Source of the DNA: Lachnospiraceae bacterium
Lineage (GTDB): Bacteria > Bacillota > Clostridia > Lachnospirales > Lachnospiraceae
Assembly (NCBI GenBank): GCA_017624835.1
Contig: JAGAMG010000014.1
Location: forward strand, 1-37,453
Reading direction: 5' to 3'
DNA: 37,453 bases
The notes under the pieces: model-generated
The model's input: only the letters and a program-made list of their open reading frames with translations
Database searches by the model: none
Told to the model about the DNA's origin: nothing
Shown here: positions 16,183 to 25,446 of the stretch, piece after piece
Layout: the number at the start of each line of letters is the position of its first letter
Position numbering within the stretch: position 1 is the stretch's first letter
Position numbers and translations under genes: made by a program

Positions 16183-18995
16183 TATGCCCTTACCTCCTTA
16201 CCGTCCAGTCCGTTTTTAAACCGCACCACCATTTCTACAGCGGATACATAGTCCGACATTTCCACTTTTCTTCTAACCGGTGTACATACGGTATTTAACG
16301 CCACTCCGTAATATTGGTAATTTTCCAACTCTGTCAGAATTGCAAGCAAGCATTCTTCATCCAGAGAATACATGGCATCTTCCATTCTTTCAATTATCTG
16401 GTCAAAGTTTTTGCTCTCCAGTACCGGAAGATTACATTCCGTATCACTATTTGTTTCACTTTCCTTTTGAGGACAAATCCATTCCTTCCTGCGTAATCTT
16501 TCAAAAAGGGCTTTGTATTCTTCCAGCAATTCCTGATGATGCTCCCTGATATAATCAATACGTTCTTCTCTGCCTGCCACCTCCAGTTTTCTGGCAATTT
16601 CTGAAATGCCGATAGCACCTATGCTACGCATGGCACTTTTCATACCATGCACTGCAATTACATAGTTTTTCCAATCCTCCTTTAAGAATAACTGCTCCGC
16701 AAGGATTCCCGAGTCATCACAATCCTCGCAATAGCCCTGCAATACTTTAATATATTGCTCCTTACCGTTACAGTACAGGATACCCTTTTGTACATCCAGC
16801 CCTTCTGCCGCAAGCTCCTTTTCAATATTGGGTTCCTTGTCGATATTCTTCTCTTCCTGTATATCTTCAACAATCTGCTCTGGTACCACCGGTTCAATCT
16901 TATTATCAACAGGAGCATTATTCCTTTCCTTAAAAATAATCTTGTCAGCCGGAAGATTACGCTTTAATACACGTTCCAAAACAGATCTCTCAACAGGCTT
17001 CTCCAAAAAATCATCAAAGCCCTCCTTTAGCAGCATTTCACGGGTGCCTGCCACAGCATTTGCAGTCAGGGCGATAATGGGCACCTTCTGATAATAGGTT
17101 CCCACCTTATGCCTGATTCTGTGGAAGGTTTCCACCCCATCCATCTCCGGCATCATATGATCCATAAATACAAAATCATAATCCGCAGAAGTAATCTTTT
17201 CCAATGCCATCTGTCCGCTGGTTGCAATGCTGACTTTTATATTATAATTAGCAAGCAGCCCCTCAATGACACGAATATTCATACGATTATCATCCACCAC
17301 CAACACATGTGCATCTCTTGTTACGAATTTTTCAGTATTGGCAATATACCGACCACCCTGTTCATCATTCAATCCATTTAATACGGATACAATGGTTAAT
17401 ATATAAAAAGGCTTATAGATTTTGAGAAGCTGTGGATTGGTAATCGTTTTTTCCTCCGCCCGTTCCAATACAATAATCACATTTGTTTTCTGTGCCAGCT
17501 TGTCAAAATATGCCGTATTTTCCCGATATTCCACTATACTGATAAAAACATGGGAAAAATGCTCCTTTTCCTGTCTTCTTTGTAACTCCGCTAAATTTCT
17601 GCATATATGGCATTTCCCCTTAAGCTGCTCCACCATATGCAAAATCATACTGGAATATTCGTCACGAATTGCCAGCATATCAAACTGTTCCATATCAATA
17701 TAAGTTGCCACATTTATATTATCTTTTTGCTGAATGGATGCAATAGGAGCCTCATCCAATACCTTCTGGGGCACTACAAACTTTACAATACTTCCCTTGC
17801 CAAGCTTGCTTCTGACCGTAATGGCACCTCCCATTTTCTTTACCAGTGCCTGGGAAATCGCAAGTCCCAGACCCACTCCGCCTTCCATGCGGTTACTGCT
17901 GGTATCCACCTGACTAAATCCGGCAAAAAGCTTTTCTACACTTTCCTCTGCCATACCGATTCCGGTATCCTTAACCGTAATCACCAGATTGATTCCATAG
18001 GATTCCCTGCGAAATCCCACCACAATGGTTACACAACCATCCTCTGTAAATTTGATGGCATTATCCACCAGATTCATAATTACCCTTCGAAGCTTTTTTT
18101 CGTCTCCTAATAGTGCACAGGGTATATTGGCATCACAATCCACAATCAACTCAATTTTTTTCTCATTTTTACGTGCTAATGTCATATTTATGACATCATT
18201 AATGGTGGAGGTGATATTATACGCTTCCTCCTCCAATTCTATTTTACCGGACTGTAACTCCGAAAAATCCAAGATATCACTTACAACTGACATCAAATTT
18301 CTTCCGGCAATCTGAATATTCAGTATATTCTCCTTGGTTTTTACAGGCAATTCCTCTCTAAGCACCAACTCACTCATACCACAGATGGTGTTAATAGGCG
18401 TTCTGATTTCATGGCTTACATTTGCCAAAAATTCATCCTTACTGTTTTCTACTATTTTTAATTCTTCTATGGCGTCTAAAAGCTGACGGCTGCCTTCGCT
18501 ATTCCTCTTTGTCCAGATATACACCACATATTCCAATAACAGTACATTTCCAAGCTGGGCAAGTGCCGTCATAGCTTCACTCATGGTATTATAGGGAATA
18601 CTACCGATAATAACGCCGTGATAGAAATAGATAAACACACCGGCAATCACAGAATAATAAGTAATTTCCGGAATTCCATACAATCCCATAAACACAGCGA
18701 ATGCCAAAAACACAGGAATTACCGCCGAAACATCCTTCAGATGTATGGCATAAAGTACCATACTTCCCTGCATCATTATCGCTGCAAATTTTGCTCTGAA
18801 CTCATAATTTTTCCATTTACTGATAGATACTATCCAGCAGGCCGCCAGCATTACAACCAAAAAAAGACCTACCCAGCTGTCCCACTCTTCCTTCACAGCG
18901 ATTACAATTACATTCAAATTGTAAATACTATAGATAAGCAATAAAAATCTTTCTATTTTCTTTTGATTGTTTCCTTCATAAGTTAAATGCTCCAT
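16182..18995 (-). CDS. Membrane hybrid histidine kinase with receiver and HPt domains
   Basis: The 937-residue sensor kinase has about six hydrophobic segments (15-162). The HisKA domain has His195 in ANVSHEIRTP, and the ATPase domain has DNAIKFT, DTGIGM and GGVGLGLAIS. At about 435-545 lies a receiver-like segment with no phospho-acceptor Asp. A true receiver follows at 562-680, with Asp612 in MDHMMPEMDG and Lys666. An acidic linker leads to an HPt domain with His783 in AVHGMKSAMRSIGA, then about 100 further residues. This permits an internal His-Asp-His phosphorelay. GGGAGG precedes the ATG. A terminator lies just upstream and no promoter is visible, so expression probably depends on read-through from the che operon. 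Confidence 0.9.
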   Translation of the reverse strand: MEHLTYEGNNQKKIERFLLLIYSIYNLNVIVIAVKEEWDSWVGLFLVVMLAACWIVSISKWKNYEFRAKFAAIMMQGSMVLYAIHLKDVSAVIPVFLAFAVFMGLYGIPEITYYSVIAGVFIYFYHGVIIGSIPYNTMSEAMTALAQLGNVLLLEYVVYIWTKRNSEGSRQLLDAIEELKIVENSKDEFLANVSHEIRTPINTICGMSELVLREELPVKTKENILNIQIAGRNLMSVVSDILDFSELQSGKIELEEEAYNITSTINDVINMTLARKNEKKIELIVDCDANIPCALLGDEKKLRRVIMNLVDNAIKFTEDGCVTIVVGFRRESYGINLVITVKDTGIGMAEESVEKLFAGFSQVDTSSNRMEGGVGLGLAISQALVKKMGGAITVRSKLGKGSIVKFVVPQKVLDEAPIASIQQKDNINVATYIDMEQFDMLAIRDEYSSMILHMVEQLKGKCHICRNLAELQRRQEKEHFSHVFISIVEYRENTAYFDKLAQKTNVIIVLERAEEKTITNPQLLKIYKPFYILTIVSVLNGLNDEQGGRYIANTEKFVTRDAHVLVVDDNRMNIRVIEGLLANYNIKVSIATSGQMALEKITSADYDFVFMDHMMPEMDGVETFHRIRHKVGTYYQKVPIIALTANAVAGTREMLLKEGFDDFLEKPVERSVLERVLKRNLPADKIIFKERNNAPVDNKIEPVVPEQIVEDIQEEKNIDKEPNIEKELAAEGLDVQKGILYCNGKEQYIKVLQGYCEDCDDSGILAEQLFLKEDWKNYVIAVHGMKSAMRSIGAIGISEIARKLEVAGREERIDYIREHHQELLEEYKALFERLRRKEWICPQKESETNSDTECNLPVLESKNFDQIIERMEDAMYSLDEECLLAILTELENYQYYGVALNTVCTPVRRKVEMSDYVSAVEMVVRFKNGLDGKEVRA

Positions 18996-19022
18996 ATGTA
19001 ACCTCCCGGAAATTTTGCAAAA

Positions 19023-19061
19023 AGCATACTAACACCCGGGACTTCCGGGCGCTAGTATGCT
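19023..19061 (-). terminator. Terminator between the chemoreceptor and the hybrid kinases
   Basis: AGCATACTA (19023-19031) pairs with TAGTATGCT (19053-19061). An inner CCCGG/CCGGG stem closes over GACTT. The minus strand continues GCTTTTTGC. It falls within an otherwise collinear gene series and has no visible promoter after it, so it may act as a partial terminator that sets a lower level for the two hybrid kinases. Confidence 0.8.
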
Positions 19062-19078
19062 CTTATTTTCATTCTGCC

Positions 19079-20428
19079 TTAGTATTTACCAAAGCTTCCC
19101 TTCAAAGAAATAATCTGCTCATTTCTGTCTGAATGGTTATCATAATGACGGGCTACCGGTTCTCCCATTCCCATCTGAGAATGTCCGTTCAATTTATAAA
19201 CAGAAAGCATTTCCTTCACACGATTAACCTGATTGGACAATTCTACGCTGGCTGCTGCGCACTCCTGACTGGTTGCAGAATTCGTCTGTACCACCTGTGA
19301 CACTTGTTCAATGGCCTGATCAATCTGAGCAATAGCAGTTGCCTGATAATTAGAGGATTCTGCAATTTCATTGATAATTGTTTCACTCTTCTGTACTACA
19401 TCGGTAATTTTTTCCAACGCCAATGCTGTCCCATTTGCAATCTTGGAACCGGCTTCTACCTTTTCTATGGAATCTTCAATCATTTCTGCCGTTTCCGCTG
19501 CTGCCTGCGCACTCTTTGCTGCCAGATTTCTTACTTCCTCCGCTACTACTGCAAAGCCTTTTCCTGCCTCGCCCGCTCTTGCAGCCTCTACAGCTGCGTT
19601 TAATGCAAGGATATTGGTCTGGAATGCAATATCATCAATTACCTTGATAATCTTGGAAATGCTTTCGGATGCCTTATTGATATCCTGCATTGCCACTACC
19701 ATTTCCTGCATCTCCGCATTGCCCTTCTTTACATCTTCAATTGCCTGTCCCATTAAATCTGTTGCCACATTTGCCTGTTCTGCATTCTGCTTGGTCTTTT
19801 CTGCCACATCATCAATGGAAGCGGTAATCTCTTCAATGGCACTTGCCTGCTCTGTAGAGCCCTGTGCCAACGCTTCACTGGCACTTGCTACCTGAGACGC
19901 ACTTGTAGAAACCTGACTTGCAGAATCTATTACACTACTTATTGCATGATGATTTTGATATACCAACTTTTTCATTGCATGTCCCATCACATCATCATCG
20001 GACTTAGGACGAACTTCTACAGTCAAATTTCCGGTTGACACTTCCTGAGCAATCTGCGCCTGATACTGAATATTGTCAATTACCTTCTGCATATCATCCA
20101 GCATCATACCAAATTCATCATTGCCGGTCTTTTCGATTTTAATGTCAGTTTTTCCCTCTGCCAATGCCTCTGAAACCTTGGTAACCTCTGCCAATGCCTT
20201 TTTGATTTTTCTGACCATAGTCACAGCAACGCCGGTGGTTACAACCATCATCAAAATAAATTCCACTGCTGTAAAGGTACCATAGCTACTCAAATAATGG
20301 GTCTGATCCTCCACTGTAATAATCTGAGCCGCAGTGGTATAACCAAAGTATAATGATAAAATCAGGATTGCTTCCATTATCAAAAATCCAATTGTCAATT
20401 GTGTCGATATTTTCATATTTTTTCCCAT
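19079..20428 (-). CDS. Methyl-accepting chemotaxis protein with minimal external loop
   Basis: The 449-residue receptor has membrane helix 1 at about 10-34 and helix 2 at 53-74. Only about 18 residues lie between them, so there is no room for an extracellular ligand domain. A HAMP region (75-127) follows, then the methyl-accepting signalling domain with the conserved tip [14 protein letters not shown]. Gln- and Glu-rich helices offer methylation sites. No NWETF-like CheR tether is at the C-terminus. AAGGAG lies 9 bases before the ATG at 20428, which is 4 bases after the cheW stop. It probably senses membrane or cytoplasmic state, or works with the membrane hybrid kinases nearby (inference). 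Confidence 0.9.
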   Translation of the reverse strand: MGKNMKISTQLTIGFLIMEAILILSLYFGYTTAAQIITVEDQTHYLSSYGTFTAVEFILMMVVTTGVAVTMVRKIKKALAEVTKVSEALAEGKTDIKIEKTGNDEFGMMLDDMQKVIDNIQYQAQIAQEVSTGNLTVEVRPKSDDDVMGHAMKKLVYQNHHAISSVIDSASQVSTSASQVASASEALAQGSTEQASAIEEITASIDDVAEKTKQNAEQANVATDLMGQAIEDVKKGNAEMQEMVVAMQDINKASESISKIIKVIDDIAFQTNILALNAAVEAARAGEAGKGFAVVAEEVRNLAAKSAQAAAETAEMIEDSIEKVEAGSKIANGTALALEKITDVVQKSETIINEIAESSNYQATAIAQIDQAIEQVSQVVQTNSATSQECAAASVELSNQVNRVKEMLSVYKLNGHSQMGMGEPVARHYDNHSDRNEQIISLKGSFGKY

Positions 20429-20432
20429 GATG

Positions 20433-20930
20433 TTATTCTCCTTCTTCCATAGTATCTTTACTTGCCAATTCCAACATTGCCAAATCATCATCCTTCAGCA
20501 AAAGCTCCGGATCCAAAAGCAATTTCACACCATCGCCAACCTTGCCAACACCGTAAACATATTTATTCTGGCATTTTTCGTCATTCCCAACAGTGGGGGT
20601 AGAAAGAATATTTTCATTCTTTATCTCCACTACTTCGGCAATCTTTTCTACAATCAGTCCTACCACAGTATCCTTTACATTAATGACAATAATGCAGGTT
20701 CTGTCATTATATTCAATGGGTTCCTGTCTAAAACGAATCCTTACATCAATTACGGGAATAATTTTTCCTCTCAGGTTAATCAATCCCTTAATGTAATCCT
20801 CACTCTCGGGAATCTGCGTAATCTCCTGAAAAACAATGATTTCGTTCACATATTGTATTTTCAATCCAAAATACTCATTTCCCGATTTGAAGGTTACATA
20901 TTTATCCTGCTGTGTATCCTGCACGCTCAT
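20433..20930 (-). CDS. cheW: Chemotaxis coupling protein CheW
   Basis: The 165-residue CheW-fold adaptor links chemoreceptors to CheA in the polar array. Seen: [16 protein letters not shown] at the N-terminus, the [31 protein letters not shown] core, and [15 protein letters not shown]. Length is slightly above the usual 150-160. GGAAGAGG precedes the ATG. It sits 21 bases after cheA and 4 bases before the receptor gene, making cheA-cheW-mcp a tight unit. Confidence 0.95.
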   Translation of the reverse strand: MSVQDTQQDKYVTFKSGNEYFGLKIQYVNEIIVFQEITQIPESEDYIKGLINLRGKIIPVIDVRIRFRQEPIEYNDRTCIIVINVKDTVVGLIVEKIAEVVEIKNENILSTPTVGNDEKCQNKYVYGVGKVGDGVKLLLDPELLLKDDDLAMLELASKDTMEEGE

Positions 20931-20951
20931 ATGTACCTCTTCCTTTCTATT

Positions 20952-23123
20952 TTATTCAATTAATCCCACTGCATCCAAAATCAAAGCAATACTTCCGTCT
21001 CCTAATTGGGTACAACCTGATAAACCTTTTACCTTCTTGATATAATCAGGAATGGGTTTTACTACAATTTCCTGTTTGCCAATCAACCGATCCACCAAAA
21101 GACAGATTGTCTGATCCTCTACCTCAACAAGCACCAGCATTCCATCCTCTGCATCCGCTTGATAACCATCAATCTGATAACGTTCACCAATGCGTAATAC
21201 AGGATAGCCTTCTCCACGAATCATTACAAATTCTTCTCCGCTGGGGTTCTTAATGAGTCTGTTTTCCCGCATTCCCACAAACTCTTTTACCATACCTGTT
21301 TCAATGACAAAGGAGGACTTGCCCACTTCCATGACAATACCATCAATAATCGCAAGAGTCAGAGGAATTTTTAAGTTCATAACACTTCCCTGTCCGGGAG
21401 TACTTTCGATTTCCAAACTTCCACCGATGGATTGAAGATTGGAGACTACCACATCCATACCGACGCCTCGACCGGAATATTCCGTTACCTTCTCATTGGT
21501 AGAGAATCCGGGTAGGGTAATAAACTGATAGACTTCCTTATCCGCATATTCGCTGTCAGGCTTCATGTAGTCAAGTAAGCCCTGTTTTCTTGCCTTTGCA
21601 ATAATCTTTTCACGGTTCAGTCCCCTTCCGTTGTCCTTTACGCTAATCCAAACCTTGCCGGATTCCGTCTTAGCAGAAAGAGTTACCTTGCCCTTTTCCG
21701 TCTTACCTGCCTTCTCACGCTCCTCAATGGTTTCTATACCATGATCCACTGCATTTCTTACCAAATGCATCAAAGGGTCAGAGATATGCTCGATAATATT
21801 CTTATCCACCTCTGTATGCTCGCCTACCATCTCAAACTCAATATCCTTGCCCAGCTTTCTGGATACATCAAAGACAATACGATTCATCTTCTGGAAGGTA
21901 TTGGTCAGGGGTACCATTCGCATACTCATAATTACATTCTGCAAGTCTGTGGATATCTTAGTCATTTGACCTGCTGCCTTATTAAAGTTATCAAGTCGAA
22001 GTCCCGGTATCTTCAAATCCGGATTCTGAAGTACTACAGATTCAGCAATAACAAGCTCACCAATTAAATCCATGAGCATGTCCATCTTATGTACATCCAC
22101 ACTGATAAAAGCTGCTTTTTCCTGCTTTTTAGGCTTATCCTTGGCAAGCTTCTTTCCTTTACCGGGCTCCTTGGATTCAATAACGAAATCACCGGGAGCA
22201 ATTTTCTGTTTTTCCTGTGCCGCAGGCTGAGAAGCCGGTGCAATATACATTTCCCCGGGCTGAATTCCCTCTGCCTTAGCCTGAATTTCTTCCACCGAAG
22301 ATTCCAAATCGATTCGGATTTCCGTACCAAAGCTGTCAAAGCCCTGCTGGAATTCTTTGGCAGTACATTCATAAATGTCTACCTTCTTTAGCTCGTAGCC
22401 CTCTTTAATAAGTCCCTTTAATTCTTCTTCACTGCACTGTGCCTGCAACAAAATTTTGAAACCATTCTCCAAAATTTCATCCGCACTTCCCTCATCGGAA
22501 ATAATATCCTCGGGATAATGCAGTAAATCCTCTGCAATTTCTTTTAAGGAATATACAATCTTGTACGCATGCACATTGGCAAGCATAACATCCGGATGAA
22601 AGGTCAGATATATCTTATAAAAACGACTGGCACTGGTAGCCATAGGGGCAATATAAAACTGCTGCGGCTCCTCATGTACATTTTCCTTGATATCCTTTGT
22701 TTTTTCACCTTCACCGTTTTTAATTGCATTTAAAAATTTATCAATGGCCGCCACCTTTTCTGTAGCATCTCCGTCCGCAGACTCACCATTTTGAATTTTT
22801 TCCATTTCTGCTGTAATAAAATCAGCCACCTCTAAAACATGTTCTACCAGTTCCAGGTGGGGAACATTATCCGGCTTGGACTCTCTCAGATAAAAGAACA
22901 CATCCTCCAGCTTGTGAGATATCTTCGTAATCTCATCAAACATCATAACACCGGAGGAACCCTTAATGGTATGCATGGTTCGGAATATCTCATTGATACT
23001 ATCCTCATCAAAGCATTCTTCATCCTTTTGTTCCAACACAATCTCTTGAAGCCGTTCCAGCAGTTGTCCGTTCTCAAACAGGTACATGTCCAGCATGCCC
23101 TGTATACTAAAGTCTTCTGCCAT
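20952..23123 (-). CDS. cheA: Chemotaxis histidine kinase CheA
   Basis: The 723-residue kinase reads the receptor array and phosphorylates CheY and CheB. Domains in order: P1/HPt (about 1-125) with His51 in RTMHTIKGSSGVM; a P2-like CheY/CheB-binding domain (about 155-255, starting FYIAPMATSASRFYKIYLTF); and a charged linker with PGKGKKLAKDKPKK. Next are the P3 dimer helices (VDVHKMDMLMDLIGELVIAES) and the P4 ATPase with HLVRNAVDHGIE, DNGRGL and GRGVGMDVV. The C-terminal P5 CheW-like domain ends in LGDGSIALILD. All key motifs are present. AAAGGAG precedes the ATG. It sits third from the end of the che operon. Confidence 0.96.
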   Translation of the reverse strand: MAEDFSIQGMLDMYLFENGQLLERLQEIVLEQKDEECFDEDSINEIFRTMHTIKGSSGVMMFDEITKISHKLEDVFFYLRESKPDNVPHLELVEHVLEVADFITAEMEKIQNGESADGDATEKVAAIDKFLNAIKNGEGEKTKDIKENVHEEPQQFYIAPMATSASRFYKIYLTFHPDVMLANVHAYKIVYSLKEIAEDLLHYPEDIISDEGSADEILENGFKILLQAQCSEEELKGLIKEGYELKKVDIYECTAKEFQQGFDSFGTEIRIDLESSVEEIQAKAEGIQPGEMYIAPASQPAAQEKQKIAPGDFVIESKEPGKGKKLAKDKPKKQEKAAFISVDVHKMDMLMDLIGELVIAESVVLQNPDLKIPGLRLDNFNKAAGQMTKISTDLQNVIMSMRMVPLTNTFQKMNRIVFDVSRKLGKDIEFEMVGEHTEVDKNIIEHISDPLMHLVRNAVDHGIETIEEREKAGKTEKGKVTLSAKTESGKVWISVKDNGRGLNREKIIAKARKQGLLDYMKPDSEYADKEVYQFITLPGFSTNEKVTEYSGRGVGMDVVVSNLQSIGGSLEIESTPGQGSVMNLKIPLTLAIIDGIVMEVGKSSFVIETGMVKEFVGMRENRLIKNPSGEEFVMIRGEGYPVLRIGERYQIDGYQADAEDGMLVLVEVEDQTICLLVDRLIGKQEIVVKPIPDYIKKVKGLSGCTQLGDGSIALILDAVGLIE

Positions 23124-23147
23124 TTAGCGCTCCTTTCTGCTGTGAAT

Positions 23148-23540
23148 CTATATCAGCCCCAGCTTTTTTAATGCCTGTTCAAACCTTTCCTGGTCAATGG
23201 GCTTTCCTGAATAAATGGTACATCCCAACTCAAATGCCATTTTTACATTTTTCTCTTCATTTAATGCGGTGGTCATAATAATCTTTGCCGCCTTTTCCTT
23301 AGGAATATTCCGTTCCTTTTCCAGATTACGGATTCCCATAAGTGCCTGATAGCCATCCATAACCGGCATCATAATATCCAGACACACCAAATCATAAGGC
23401 TCCTCATCCTCCAATGCCATCATGAACGCATCCACCGCTTCCATTCCATCAACGGTTACATCGCACTCTCCATATTTTGACAAGAAACTTGTCATTGATT
23501 TTCTTGTTACAAAATCGTCTTCTGCTAGTAAAATCTTCAT
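23148..23540 (-). CDS. cheY: CheY-type single-domain response regulator
   Basis: The 130-residue receiver has acidic pocket ED at 7-8, Asp55 in LVCLDIMMPVMDG, a Thr in the TTALNEE region and Lys in GKPID. It has no output domain, and it lies directly between cheB and cheA, so it is the likely CheA target. The wording of the N-terminus (MKILLAEDDFVTRKSM) is closer to stand-alone regulators of hybrid systems than to flagellar CheY of the B. subtilis type. It may act on a partner other than the flagellar switch. Confidence 0.88.
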   Translation of the reverse strand: MKILLAEDDFVTRKSMTSFLSKYGECDVTVDGMEAVDAFMMALEDEEPYDLVCLDIMMPVMDGYQALMGIRNLEKERNIPKEKAAKIIMTTALNEEKNVKMAFELGCTIYSGKPIDQERFEQALKKLGLI

Positions 23541-23560
23541 AAGTCTTTCCTTTCTGCCTG

Positions 23561-24589
23561 TTACATTTTGCTGAGTAACGAATACGTCCTTTTAGCAATA
23601 TCCGGCAATTTTTCCTGATATTCTACTGCTCCCAGTTCATATGCCACCTTGGGCATTCCATAGACAACGCATGTGGATTCGTCCTGGCCAATTGTCCTTG
23701 CTCCTGCCTGTTTCATTGCAAGAAGACCTTTTGCACCATCGCCTCCCATTCCCGTCAGGATAATTCCTACCGCTCTGTCTCCTGCCACCTCTGCCACGGA
23801 CTGAAATAACACATCCACTGAGGGACAATGCCCGTTTACCCTGGGACCTCTCTTTATTACTACCTGATAGGCTCCATTCACCTTTACCAGTTGCATATGG
23901 GCGTCCCCTCCCGGTGCAATTAAAACCTGCCCGGGAACCACCAAATCTCCTGTTTTTGCCTCCTTTACGGCAACCTGACACCGCTCATTCAGCCTTTTGG
24001 CATACATATCCGTAAATCCCGGCGGCATGTGCTGTACAATAACTACACCGGGAATATCCGAACCGAATTCCTTAATTACCGAAGCAATTGCTTCCGTTCC
24101 TCCTGTGGAGGCTCCAATTGCAACTACCATATCATTTCTGTTCGCCGCCAGCGGTTGATCCGGTGTTGCCATGGGCGTTTTCTTCCAACTGCCTACCTTG
24201 GCAACGGATGCTACTTTAATCTTAACCTGTAATTCCTTTTTGATGAACTCTTCTATCTGTGCTCTGGTAGCTCCTGAGGGCTTTGCCACAAAGTCCACCG
24301 CTCCGGCATTTAAGGCATCAAATACCCTTTCACTTAAGGAACTGATTACAACTACCGGAAGCGGATATTGAGGCATCAGCTTTCTCAAAAACTCTATCCC
24401 GCTCATCCGGGGCAGCTCTATATCCAAGGTCATAACATCCGGCTTATACTCTACAATTGCATCCCTTGCCTCAAAAGGATCCCTGGCTGTTGCCACCACT
24501 TTTATGGCTGGATCCTTATTCAGATTCTGTACCAGAAGTTCTCGAAATACCAGAGAATCTTCTACCACCAATACCCTTATCTGACGCAT
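23561..24589 (-). CDS. cheB: Receptor methylesterase/deamidase CheB
   Basis: The 342-residue enzyme removes methyl groups from, and deamidates, chemoreceptors for adaptation. The N-terminal receiver has Asp56 in LDIELPRMSG and Lys103 (AKPSG). A linker with TPMATPDQPL leads to the catalytic domain with Ser161 in IGASTGG, His187 in QHMPPGFT and Asp284 in TGMGGDGA. Length is normal. It lies between cheR and cheY, 17 bases after cheR. Confidence 0.95.
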   Translation of the reverse strand: MRQIRVLVVEDSLVFRELLVQNLNKDPAIKVVATARDPFEARDAIVEYKPDVMTLDIELPRMSGIEFLRKLMPQYPLPVVVISSLSERVFDALNAGAVDFVAKPSGATRAQIEEFIKKELQVKIKVASVAKVGSWKKTPMATPDQPLAANRNDMVVAIGASTGGTEAIASVIKEFGSDIPGVVIVQHMPPGFTDMYAKRLNERCQVAVKEAKTGDLVVPGQVLIAPGGDAHMQLVKVNGAYQVVIKRGPRVNGHCPSVDVLFQSVAEVAGDRAVGIILTGMGGDGAKGLLAMKQAGARTIGQDESTCVVYGMPKVAYELGAVEYQEKLPDIAKRTYSLLSKM

Positions 24590-24606
24590 ATTTATTTCGT
24601 CCCTTC

Positions 24607-25410
24607 TTATTTTCGGAAAATAGATGGCTGTATCAATTGGAAGGGAGTCTGACTTCTGTCAATGGTTTCCGTTCTTCCGATAAAAAGATATCCTCCCGGT
24701 TCCATCACATCATATACTTTCTGAATTAATTGATTCTTTGTTTCTTTATCAAAATAAATCATTACATTTCGTAAAAATACAATATGCATTTTTCGCTTAA
24801 ACGGAAATACATCCATTAAATTAAACTGTCTGAAAATAATTTCATCCTTGATTTCCCGGGTAACCTCATAGGTCTGCCCGCCGTCCATGGAACGTAAAAA
24901 CCTACGTTTCCAATGCTCCGGCAGGGAAGCAATCTGTTCTCTGTCATATCTGCCGGTCATGGCCTGCTTTAATACCTCTGTGGAAATATCCGTTGCTAAC
25001 ACCTTGGTATCCCACAAATCATGCTCCAATCCAAAAAAGTCCTTTAATAGCATTGCCAGCATATAGGGCTCCTGTCCGCTGGAAGCTGCTCCGCACCAAA
25101 TACACAAATCCTTTGTGCTCTCTTCACTTCGCCTAAGCCCCGGCAAAACCTCCTGCCTCAGAAAATCAAAATGTTCAAACTCCCTCATAAAAAAAGTATG
25201 ATTGGTGGTCAGGATATTTACCAGCTCCCGTTCTCTTTGTCCGGTAAAATCCACTTCCACTGCATTCATAAAATCATGATAATCCACAAATCCGTTGGTA
25301 TGTATGTAATTGGTAAGTCTTCCCTCTATAATTTCCTTCTTACCATCCAAATCAATACCATACCGACTTTTCATAAAACAATAAATTCTGAGAAATTCCT
25401 CGTCCTTCAT
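24607..25410 (-). CDS. cheR: Chemoreceptor methyltransferase CheR
   Basis: The 267-residue S-adenosylmethionine-dependent enzyme methylates receptor glutamates. The N-terminal helical domain (about 1-75) is followed by the methyltransferase domain with CIWCGAASSGQEPYMLAM (SAM loop), LATDIS and the NLMDVFPF and FLRNVMIYF segments. ATG 25410 has AAGGA 7 bases upstream. A TTG 6 bases earlier is in frame but too close to that site. The local receptor has no pentapeptide tether, which fits a CheR that binds the receptor body directly. Confidence 0.94.
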   Translation of the reverse strand: MKDEEFLRIYCFMKSRYGIDLDGKKEIIEGRLTNYIHTNGFVDYHDFMNAVEVDFTGQRERELVNILTTNHTFFMREFEHFDFLRQEVLPGLRRSEESTKDLCIWCGAASSGQEPYMLAMLLKDFFGLEHDLWDTKVLATDISTEVLKQAMTGRYDREQIASLPEHWKRRFLRSMDGGQTYEVTREIKDEIIFRQFNLMDVFPFKRKMHIVFLRNVMIYFDKETKNQLIQKVYDVMEPGGYLFIGRTETIDRSQTPFQLIQPSIFRK

Positions 25411-25446
25411 TTTCAAGTCCTTCCCATCTCAGTTTTTACAATTCTT

